From: Haliclystus octoradiatus
Lineage: Eukaryota > Cnidaria > Staurozoa > Stauromedusae > Haliclystidae
NCBI GenBank assembly: GCA_916610825.1
Contig: OU744449.1
Location: forward strand, 12,283,520-12,347,519
Length of the DNA stretch: 64,000 nt
Reading direction: 5' to 3'
The position numbers and the translations under genes are program-made. Positions 10,482 through 21,300 of this stretch are shown here, piece after piece; positions within the stretch are counted from its first letter, which is position 1, and each line of letters begins with the position of its first letter. The notes beneath the pieces are model-generated. The model saw nothing but the letters and a program-made list of their open reading frames with translations. It had not been told where the DNA came from and searched no databases.

Positions 10482-13400
10482 ATGATTCATAACACAATGG
10501 ATTCAAAACAAAATGGAGATTTGTCAAAATCTATAAATGTAATAAACCAATTATTTAGCAACGTAATAAATCTTGATGACTTTTTGACTAAATATGGAGT
10601 TGAAAACCCTGGATTTCTCCCTAATAGAGAATTCTATGATAAAAAGTCAAGCAAATTTACGCCATTCCTTCAAAAAACAATTTTATGCTCTAACTGTGAT
10701 ACAAAAGATATTATCCCAGAAGAAATAAAAATATCACATGTCTTTAACAAAAGAGAAATGTACCTATCAGTTATTCGTCAAATTAGTAAATACTACAATG
10801 GATTTTTAGATGTCATGTTTACCAGAAGTGATCTCCATAAGACTATTGGAAGGAATATTTATAGATCAGACAGCCCTACTGTTTACCCATCACACCCTGC
10901 ATGCTTATTTGAAAATACACAAGATAGATTATGGAAGAGTTTACATGGTATGATTGGTGATGATATGATGTATTTCATCTTAACAAAGTTTTTAATATTT
11001 ATTCCTGTTAACAATAAAATTCTGTTGCAAGTAGCTGGAAAGCCAATATTTTTCACCGCAAAATTTAAAATCAATACTACATTACCGATAAACAAAGATT
11101 TTAAGATTTCAAGAAAAAGAAAATTTAAATGGGAATACCCATTCTTTAACAAGAAAAGAAAATTATCTGTGTCTACCATGAAACCCTCATCAAATACACC
11201 TATTATTACTTCTACCATGAACTATGTAAATCAAGAAGCTATGAAAGTTACAGAAATTGCAAAAAAATCTTCAAAGAGTATTATCAAGAAATCCAGACTA
11301 TTGTATTCTAAAAGGACATCAGGGAGATGTCCCAAAACATTTATTCTGAGCAAGACAAACTGCACAAATGCTTGTGTGCTTGATCTTGTAACACACTTCC
11401 TCAATCCAAATCAATCAAAATGCTCACCTGATAACAGATCTTCAATACGCAGAAGGTTCACAAAACTGAGAAAGAAAAGGGTATATAGAAACCTGTTACC
11501 TATCATTAAAAAGATGGTCAAAAGGCATAAGCAACTAAACTACAATTGTCTTCTTGATTATTATTGTAAGTCCATGATCATTTTGCCGAATGATAATACA
11601 TCAAATGATACAATTAGTCAGGAAAAGTATCAAGCTGCAAAGGCTGCATATATACCAAAGTATAAGGTAAGTCTACAAAATAAAAAGTAGATTTTATAAC
11701 ATAGCGGAATTATTCTGAGTCTGATGATAACTTATGTGAACGTAACACAATAAAACATGAACTTTTCAAGAATTCCATTAACTGTTGGCTTCCTGAACTG
11801 TTTACAGGGTGTTTTGTTGATGAACAGTTCATGAATGTTCATGAAGTTTATGATTCATCACATTGATGATGAACTGTTCATAGACCTAGTCAACGTATTC
11901 CCAGGGGAGAACAAGTAAAATAACCAAGCCTCCCTCTGGACTCATGCACTAATCCAAGGAAGTGTACACCATATATATGCTCAACTGATTAAGAAAAATC
12001 GTTTGAAATGTCTAGCTGAATCATATGAACTGTAGCCTACTGTAGCTTTAATAAACCCATTAGTTGCAATACTACATATCTTGTCTACAATTAATATAGG
12101 CCTACACATTAAGGCAAAGAAAAGCAAATTCTTACGTTCCAAGATTTACAGTTTTCCGGGCAGTTTTCAGGTGACATAAGAGCTATCTTGAATTTAAACG
12201 TTAATTTTACTTGATTTTTTTAATAATGATCGAACCTATGTGAAACCCAACTACTGACTGTTTAATAGCAATTACGTTTTAATTTACTATTCAAAACAGC
12301 TCATTGGAGTTTCACAAAATTTCACGAACAACATGTTGATCAAATGTTCACAGCTGACAGTAGTAGTAGTATAGACAGTCACATTATAGGAATGTGCCGT
12401 CCCTCTTACGCCTTACATATTTGCTACATAAATAGCTACAGCTACAGGTGACAGGTCATTCAACAAGGACAAGTATAGATAATAGATTTCTGTAATTTAG
12501 TTTTAATCCTGTATAGACATTTTTAATAAATATATAAATGAACTTTCATGAATTGTTTACAAACTGTAAGAAAGAACTAGCCATGAATTTTCATGAGCTT
12601 TTCATGGTCATTAATTTACTTTCGCTTGGAAATATATAAGTTCAGCCACTAATATATATATCGCTCCAACGTACTAATAACAGTAGAATGGTCTAAGTTA
12701 TCAAGTTGCTTCAATCCTAAGTGTTATGTTGATTTCATAGGTCGTGATGTTTGTTAATGCATTCTGCAAGCGTATAATACCAATGGAATTATTTGGAAGC
12801 AAAGAAAACTATCAAATTTTCAAGAACCATCTGAAAGTACTTATCAACCAGCAGAAGTATGAGAACATGACTATAAATCAATTTATGAAAGACATTAAAT
12901 TAAACTCAATCAAATGGTTATCAAGCAAAAAACCTACTACTTTATCTTTATCTCATTTCAAGAGAAACACTGAATATTTCACTAATGTTTTGTTATTTGT
13001 TCTGAACAATATAATTATCCCATTGTTATCATTCTTCTTTTTTGTAACTGAACTTGGAAAACAGAGAAATCATTTATTCTACTATTTAAAAGATACATGG
13101 AAGATTATCCATTCATTTGCTGTGAAAACACTTTGTAATTCGTATGTAAGAATCAATGAGAGCATAGCTATGGAAGAAGTGTCTGCTAAACAATGTTTAG
13201 GTATTTCACAAGTGAAACTTCTGCCAAGAGACAATGCTGTCCGATTAGTTGTTGATATGACTGCTACACAAAAATCTAAATTGAATATGGTCCCTATAAA
13301 TATCAAGTTAAAAAATTTATTTACTGCATTGTCATATGAGCATAAGATGAACTCAAAAGATTTTAAATACAGTGTTTCTGACATGAGCAAAGTATACAAT

Positions 13401-16400
13401 CTGTGGAAAGATTTTGTTGTGAAAGATAAAACGTCTATAAATAAGGAACATTATTATTTTGTTAGCTTGGATGTTGCTGGATGTTTTGATTCAATACCTC
13501 ACACAAAGTTATTGGAAATCATTGAAACTAAATTGCATCATATTGATTATCGATATCGTACTATTGCAATGCTTGCTATTGACAACAATGGAGTGTTAAA
13601 GAAAAAGACACATACGTTTGTTTCACCAGGATCAGATTGTTATACCTTCCAACAGTATCTAACTACACAATTAAATGGTGACCATCCCAAGGGAATGCCA
13701 GGCTGCGTTGTTAGTAGCCCTGTCCTGTACAAAAGCGAGGATAAATCTTCTTTGATGCAGCTACTCAGAAATCATATTTGTCATAATATAATCCAGTGTG
13801 GTTCAGAATATTACAAGCAAAAGATAGGTGATGTTTACGTTTGATGTTTACTTGCAGCATAAATTCATACCTCGTAATAATAATATGGCAGCAGACAAGT
13901 ATTTGATTCTGGCCGTTGGCTGTAATCAGTACTGCTTAGTACCTCTTAATATATTTTTTAATGTATCCCTTTAATTTACGTTTGATGTTTACTTGCAGCA
14001 TAAATTCATACCTCTTAATAATAATATGGCAGCAGACAAGTATTTGATTCTGGCCATTGACTGTAATCAGTACTGCTTAGTACCTCTTAATATATTTTTT
14101 AATGTATCCCTTAATTTTACGTTTGATGTTTACTTGCAGCATAAATTCATATCTCTTAATAATAGTATGGCAGCAGACAAGTACTTGATTCTGGCCATTG
14201 GCTGTAATCAGTTCTGCTTAATACCTCTTAATATATTTTTTAATATATCCCTTGAACTAATATTTTTCTTATATGTGGGCCACTTGTGTTCAGTATTGCA
14301 TACATTTTCCAAGTCAAGACTTTGACACTAATATGATAAATAATTCAAAAACAATAACATGTTCTAACTAGTTTATAATCCCTTAAATAAAAACCACCTG
14401 TTTCCATCGGTCATTTATAAAATACTTTCCCTGATACAGTTAAATCAGATTTCATGATATTATTATAATATGATATTTATATAGATAGATGTTTATTTAA
14501 TCATGTAAAACACTTAATAATAATATACAAATCCACGTAGTTGAAAGTTAATTAGTGTTACATAATAAGGTTAATCCCTGAAGCAATCAATGCTTGTTTA
14601 TTTGGGATACCTGTAAATTTATAAAATGATTAATGAAACATTATACTTAGATAATTTGTAAAATTTAAAACAACATTTAAATAAGAATATGATTGACTTA
14701 TCAAAGCAAAATAGATGTAAATCCCAATGGTAATATAATTGATGAGCATCTGTAGTTTAAACAGGGTTTAAAAATTGAACAATTGTGACATACCGTTAAA
14801 ATATTCTTCTGCAAAATAATTAGATCTTCGCATTCACTAATGTAAGCAGCTTTACGACAACTGTAGACACCTCTCCATCGTTGTCTACCGTCGGTGTCGA
14901 TATCCGATTGTTAATTATCTGATATTCCCCGTAGCTGAATATTTATCCCTCCTCCAATGTGTGCTTATTACCTTTTACGTGTGAATTTTTATTTAGGTAT
15001 ACCACAAGGAGCCAAAGTTTCATCTGTTCTGTGCGACTTTTTGCTTAGTCATGTAGAAAATGCCGTCCTCTCAGAGCTAGCAAACAAAGAAGAAAGTATT
15101 TTGATGCGTTGGGTAGATGATTCGTTATTTGTTGCAACATCAAAGGAGACGGCTGAAGCATTTCTAGAAGGTATTGTTACCAAACTTAAAGAATATGGTT
15201 GTCATATCAACAAACAGAAGACTAAAATCAATTTTAAAAGTGATTCAAACTATTTGGAAATGTCCACTTTTCAATACCGCTTGCTGCCATGGTGTGGGTT
15301 GCTATTGGATACTGCAACACTGGAGGTTAGAGCTGATTACAATGCGTACGCAGGTAATTGTCCGCATCAAGACATAGGCGAAGTTATATTTCGTAAAGTA
15401 ATGTAGTACTTTCATCTAGTAAGCATTAGAGTAGAGAGAGATTATATCTGATTATCTGACCTGGGGTGATAATTTTTCTAGTCAAGAGAGATGAACATTG
15501 TCTGTGTACTACAGATTATGGCCGTTCACTACAGGTAACACAAATGTGAAGTCATACGTGCAGACAAAATGTAGTGTGTCTGATCGAAAAAGAGTCTATT
15601 ACTCTGGATTCTATACGGCTGAAGTATGAAATCATTGGTATCATTTTCATTTAATTAGTTCTGCCACCCATTTTAGTATTTTTTTATTTCAGGTAAGCGT
15701 TTACGCAACATTATATCTATTGATCTATCTCGTCGTCCTGGTTACGCAATTAGAAGAGCCCTGCAACGTACAGTAAAACTTAAAGTGTATTTGGTTCTAC
15801 TCGATCCAATTATAAATTCATTATTTACGATTCACCTTAATATATACCAGGCATTTTTATTTACTGCGAAGAAATTTCATGTTGTCGTCAAAAGACTATC
15901 ACAAGGTAATAATAACTGATATGCTTTATGATGATCGTCAGAATATTTATTTAACTCGGATTAGCGATTGATTCAGTTATTGTTTTATAGATTGATAATT
16001 GCCATATAGTGGCATGAAATTTGCGAACGAAATCTAGTAGATAAATATATCATTTCAAAAGGAGAGGAATACTATGCTACTATACGCTCTGAGCTCTCTT
16101 GTCGCAACATGTAAACGCTAGTTAATGTTTTAGCGTTTGTTGTAAAATGTGAAATCTGAAGACTCTTCTTGGAATCTAAATTTTCGGGATGTTTACATCT
16201 TACAGTTTATAATAATTTTCAAACTCAGATGTATATTTGATTATTTGTGCAGGACACATTCAAAATAGCCGGAAAATATCGCTAATACTTCGCTCCCAAT
16301 TATATGATAATAACAGATTTCAAACCAAAAATTACATCACAGAAACTTTGCAACTCGTTACTTGCAATGTACAAATATCTTTGTCCGGTGTCCGCAGACT

Positions 16401-17355
16401 CCGCACACAAAATGTCCAGAAAAGAACTGAAATACTTCCAAGGCACCACATACACGAGTGGTCGCTCAACGCAGGTAAATAATGATCGGGAAACTTTGCT
16501 TGATTGTCTGTAGCGTTTTTATTTTATGCCAAATTGGGGCTATTAAACCTTGAAATGCCGATTGCATCGTGTTATAAATAATAAATCAACAAAAGTAAAT
16601 AATAAATCAACAAAAGTAAATAATAAATCAACAAAAGTAAATAATAAATCAACAAAAGTAAATAATAAATCAACAAAAGTAAATAATAAATCAACAAAAG
16701 TAAATAATAAATCAACAAAAGTAAATAATAAATCAACAAAAGTAAATAATAAATCAACAAAAGTAAATAATTATGAGTGAAAAAATATAATGTCAGATGT
16801 GGGATTCGAACCCACGCCTACATACGTAGACCAGAAATCTCATTCAGTTGAGAAGGCTATGAACCTTGAGTCTGGCGCCTTAGACCGCTCGGCCAACCTG
16901 ACACATACCATCGACAATAAACTTGAGATATTTATTATAGCTATGATTATAGTAAGATAGTAACTAACTAACTATCCATTATTTTTGCTGTACATTTTGA
17001 TACAGTACCTTTTACCACTTGTTTTATTTTTCTTCCAGGTCGTGTTAATAACAATGTGAAATATTTCATGTTTCAAGTGATTTTATCATTACCAAAAGAA
17101 TTATACTTATCATGGCAACGGCGTCTCATCAAAGTCAATCAAATTGATACACCTTGCATTCCTCGTTGCTCTTTACGGTGTCTTTGTCTGTTAGCTTTTC
17201 ATGATGTTTTGTTACAGCATTCATCTTGTTACTGGAGGTTATTGCCTTTGACAAAAAAGCTTCTTCGTCGGTCTATTATAAGAAAACCAAAAAATAAACT
17301 TATTCTAATAAATGAACTAAGGCAGCATTCGACTGTTTTCAAAGCTATTACATGA
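10482..17355 (+). CDS. TERT: Telomerase reverse transcriptase
   Basis: Catalytic subunit of telomerase, which copies the telomerase RNA template onto chromosome ends in the nucleus. Exons: 10482-11666, 12741-13827, 14997-15353, 15693-15905, about 16253-16474 and 17039-17355, giving about 1,125 residues (human TERT 1,132). Exon 1 carries the TEN domain (GDDMMYFILTKFLIFIPV) and the start of the RNA-binding domain. Exon 2 has the CP/QFP region (CKRIIPMELFGS), the T motif (FFFVTELGKQRNHLFYYLKD), motifs 1-2 and motif A (SLDVAGCFDSIP, catalytic Asp about 639). Exon 3 has motif B' (GIPQGAKVSS), motif C (RWVDDSLFVA, Asp about 798-799), motif D (GCHINKQKTKINF) and motif E (WCGLLLDTATLEVRADYNAY). Exons 4 and 6 form the C-terminal thumb. 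All catalytic residues are present. Exon 5 is ambiguous: the phase-consistent frame looks less TERT-like than the frame reading KLCNSLLAMYKYL. The start is the first ATG of the open exon; an ATG five codons later is also possible. Confidence 0.95.
11700..12740. other. TERT intron 1 with transposon fragments
   Basis: This intron contains GTTCATGAA-family fragments (about 11755-11890 and 12535-12610). At 12355-12440 it has an inverted copy of the LINE tail seen at 5030-5125 (shared words include GACAGTCACATTATAGG and GCCGTCCCTCTTACGCC). It ends in a standard acceptor, TTGATTTCATAG, at 12740. Confidence 0.7.
13836..14255 (+). repeat. 141-bp tandem repeat, three copies, in TERT intron 2
   Basis: Three head-to-tail copies start near 13836, 13977 and 14118. 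Each opens with TACGTTTGATGTTTACTTGC and includes ATGGCAGCAGACAAGTA and a TGTAATCAGT..TGCTTA block. The first copy begins only a few bases after the exon 2 donor (13828). Each copy contains a strong acceptor-like TTTACTTGCAG, giving three decoy acceptors ahead of the true one at 14996. The 110-codon frame at 13993-14325 runs through the repeat and is not taken as a gene. Confidence 0.85.
14330..14996. other. Rest of TERT intron 2
   Basis: AT-rich intron sequence with nothing identifiable. The acceptor TTTTTATTTAG ends at 14996, directly before the GIPQG motif B' codons. Confidence 0.5.
16572..16772. repeat. 21-bp minisatellite in TERT intron 5
   Basis: About nine perfect copies of the 21-bp unit AATAAATCAACAAAAGTAAAT. 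Because 21 is a multiple of three, it is open in several frames (NNKSTKV repeats on plus, LLLIYYL on minus); these are not genes. It abuts the 3' flank of the antisense tRNA gene. Confidence 0.95.
16791..16902 (-). tRNA. tRNA-Leu-CAA: tRNA-Leu(CAA), intron-containing
   Basis: On the minus strand the gene starts GTCAGGTTGGCCGAGCGGTC (A box) and ends GGGTTCGAACCCACATCTGA (B box within the T arm). The seven-base acceptor stem GTCAGGT/ACATCTGAC pairs with the expected small mismatch pattern. The anticodon stem CCAGA/TCTGG encloses CT-CAA-G and a roughly 28-nt intron placed just 3' of the anticodon, as in animal tRNA-Leu(CAA). A class II variable arm follows. No CCA is encoded and a T6 Pol III terminator lies 5-10 bases downstream (about 16780-16785). 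It sits antisense inside TERT intron 5. Confidence 0.95.
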
Positions 17356-17684
17356 CCACAATATATTGCAACACTATTAATTCACGACAAAACGTATAAG
17401 TTGCTTGTTATTAATTGGGCAATTAAGTTGCCTTTCAGATTACATTTGTACATATTAGATGTATATAATACTAATGTAATACTGTATACAAAATGATCGC
17501 TTTCTAATCAATGGAAATACGCGTCTTAATAGTTCTCCTCTCACACTTTATCTAGCCCTGTGATCTGCAGGTATATGTCTTTCCACGATAGCTCCCATAG
17601 TCTTGATACTGTAGTATCTCGTCTGCATAATTATAGTAAGGTAAAATTGTCCACACTTGCGTATTAAGTGACTCATTTGTTTTA

Positions 17685-17764
<80 letters not shown>

Positions 17765-18351
17765 TATTGACTAATTATCTATATAATATATTCTTTGATA
17801 TTGTACAGTACATAATTTAGTAGTTTAGTACCTACCCTTCATTTTCGAGGGACACGAAGAGGGATGAAAGAATAAAAATAAGAAATCACCCAATCTCAAT
17901 TCGTAAAACTGTCTTTCCGATTTTATTGGGCTGATTGGTGATACAGTAATATAAAAACTGGCATATAAATTTAAAATCAATTAAGACATAGTCAAAAACA
18001 TATATACGGAAATAGAATTTTGAATCGGTTGAAACAGAATTTTTGTTATAACTTTTGGCATGTGATTGACTCTAAGTTGACTCTAACTAATTGATTTTGG
18101 ATCATTTCCATACCTGTAATTTATCAGTTGCAGTTAACTTTTTGGGCAAAACATTCGACGACTATGCTACCCCTTTCAGGGTTTCAGGACTTTCGCAGCA
18201 TCAGCAGCTAAAAAGAGTCTGGTAATCAGTGTATATTTCTCGGCATGTTGACATTTTGCAACTCATCACTCTTCTCACGAACTTTTGGATTTTAACTTTT
18301 GCATTTTGCTCTGATTGGAAATTGGAATAGGCTATCGTTATTACATGGGAG
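17356..18351. other. TERT-RAB18 intergenic
   Basis: Includes a pure (TA)n microsatellite at about 17694-17762. The rest is AT-rich with no frame of interest. It contains the TERT 3' UTR and the RAB18 promoter and 5' UTR. The two genes are co-oriented about 1 kb apart. Confidence 0.6.
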
Positions 18352-21300
18352 ATGGACGACGATGTATTAACTACTCTGAAGATACTTATTATAGGGGAAA
18401 GTGGCGTTGGTAAATCGAGGTAGGTCAATTCTCTTGTTAGTTTATTCAAGTTGAAAGTCCTGGCCTGAATTTTGAAGCCGGCTCCCTAGCAAAGTTTGTT
18501 GGGAAAGGCCTAGGTCACGAGCAGACTTAGTAGAACCAAAGGCGTCAGTCTTTTAACTCTCTTCTAATTACTTTTTTGAATTTTGTATTTCAGTTTGTTG
18601 ATTCGATTCACGGATGATACTTTCGATCCCGATATAGGTGCTACTATTGGTAAGATGCCAAAATGTGTTTTGCTATTAAAAAGTTTGATAGGCCTACTTT
18701 AATAAATGACTTTAATGCATTGATCATTATGCAAGTTTTGAGTCATTGAATTAACTCGAAACAGATAAACAAGAAAAGAAGATTTACAACTTTAAATTTT
18801 GATCTAAAACTCACCTAGATTTAGGTGAAGGCAAAGTGCCCATCATGATTATCATTGCAATGCTCATGCTGCAGCCTTTGTTTGGGAACGCAATGCCCTT
18901 GTTTCTGAACTGTGGTATAGCACTGGGTACCTCCGTGCAGGGTCTGACAAAAGGTTCAGCCTTCTGGAATCCTAGAGGCATGTCAACATTTTCTTTTGGA
19001 TTATTTTGTTGATGCTTGACCAATAAATCATTAAAAATATCAATTTTCTTCTGAATTTGCTCTAACCTTCCATAATCTAGGATTCCTACTTTGACGTTGA
19101 ACCCTGGCACTGTGAGTTAATTCACTCCATGTATACATGATGTAGGCAAACAGCCCCTAAGCCATTGACTTGGTTGGTATTTTTCTCCCTTTGTTAGCGT
19201 TTGTACCTATTAATGCATTTACCAGGAGCAATGCTTGTGGCAAAGCTATATCCAAATTCCAATCATTTCTGGTAGACTTTATTGTATTAATTTCTGAACA
19301 AAATTCAGCTACGTTTTGACTAATTCGTTGAGAATCTGTCCTGTCTGCATTAACAAGTAGGGATGCATATTTCGATATGTATGCTGGCATTGCAGGACTC
19401 AAATCTGAAGACATTGCAGCTGCTACTGAAAAAACAACTGGGCATTGAAAATTGTTCAATAAATGTCAATACTGCCAAAAGTAGTACCATTGTTTTGAAG
19501 AAGCAAGTGTTGAAAAGTTGGTACTGATAAAAGTGCTCAAAGCAGTTGAGAAGATGCTGTATAGAGTGTTGTGAGAAGAACCTTGGATCAAAAATAGATT
19601 GAAATGATTTTTCAAAAGACGATTCTGTGCTCGCCACATATAAGCTCTACTAATTTGATGTTTTTGAAAAATTCACTAAAGAAACTGTATGCTTATCTAC
19701 AGTATATAAATACATAGGCTACTTTGCTGTATCAGTTTCATATATTTCATATAACAATTTCAATTTTATGTAGAAAACAATAGTAATACATGCTCGGTGT
19801 GAGGCATGGATTTGCTTTGTACAATTGAGTCTGTTTTTGTTTAAATGTAGGTGTAGATTTCAAGGTTCGGACCTTAACGATCGATGGAAATAAAACAAAA
19901 CTTGCTATCTGGGTAAGTTTGGGTAAATATTTTCAATTATCTCTTGAATGTATAATTTTGTATATAGACCTATTGGCATGGACCTGTAAGGTCTATTAAC
20001 TTCAACAGACAGCCCTAATAGCCGTCTGCGGCTGTGATGTTCATTCTGATCTGCTTTTATGCTTGATTTTTGTGGACATTTAATTTTGTAGGTGTAAAGA
20101 GCTATATGTAGTGAACATTTTTGAGTTCTCTTCCAGGATACTGCTGGTCAAGAAAGGTTTCGTACATTAACCCCAAGCTGTTATAGAGGAGTACAAGGAT
20201 GTATATTGGGTGAGATTGACATTTGATGTGCCCTACATTGTTGCAAAAACAGGTCCAGTATCTTGCTTGTTCTTTTCAGCATTTTTTAGATTTCGATAGT
20301 ATGAAAAATAAAGCTTATGCTAAAGTTAATGTTATGAATACTGTACATTGGATTTGAACCTGCCTTTGTTACTCTGGCTCATTATCAATACTGAAATTCA
20401 AGGGGAATGAAATCAGATGGTGTGATTCTGATTAGCTAAATATGAAATGGAGCATGCATCCCTTTGTGTTATGATAAATATTGCTTCCTTAAGTCAATTA
20501 AGTCATCCAAAATCTTGAACGCCAGATATTCTGAGAAAGGAGAACAATAGATTGGAGTAGTTATAGTTTTGACGCTAAAGTGTTATTGCTTTATCAACCA
20601 TTTTAATATCTACTCTGTTTAGTTTATGATGTTTGTGAGCGATCAACATTTGATAAACTTCCTGTTTGGCTTCAAGAATGTGAAACATATTCAACCAAAA
20701 GAGATGTAGTTAAAATGCTGATTGGCAATAAAATTGACAAGGTGGGTTGGTTGCCTTTTACAACACAATTTGCCTGCATGGGAAACAGTATATTTCTTCA
20801 CAATACCAAACTAGCTAGATTTCATAATAACTAAGTTGGTTATCAAATATTTTGCCTAATCCACTCTAACAAGATTGCTGGGTTAGTTTGGGCTGATTTA
20901 GTTTTAAAGTAACTAAATTGTTAAGAAAGTGAAATATTTTAGCTATAGTTAAAACAGAATACCACTTGAGCCATGATTATTTAGATTTCAAAACTAACAG
21001 AGGCAAAAAAGTCGATGAATCTAAATCAAGAAATTACAATATTTACGTAAACAATAATGAATGTTTCAACTATGGTAATGTGTTTACAATAGATAATTGA
21101 AGTTTCACGGCTTTTGCATTGCTAATTAGCCTACTGTAATCGGCTTCGTACTGAATTTTGAAAAAGTTCGTCAGCAGAAACAAACTTTTGTGGTATTTAC
21201 GCCCCTGGTCAACGTTTATGTATCCAGAGTCTTCAATCGCTATAAAATATATCTAGAAAGGTTACTACTGGAGAAAAAAAATGTTTTTGAAATATTTTTT

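Noticed and set aside
13993-14325. 110-codon frame in TERT intron 2
   Set aside because: Runs through a tandem repeat; sequence repeats itself and does not resemble TERT.
16550-16780. NNKSTKV and LLLIYYL repeat proteins
   Set aside because: Product of a 21-bp minisatellite in an intron; open in both strands only because the unit length is a multiple of three.
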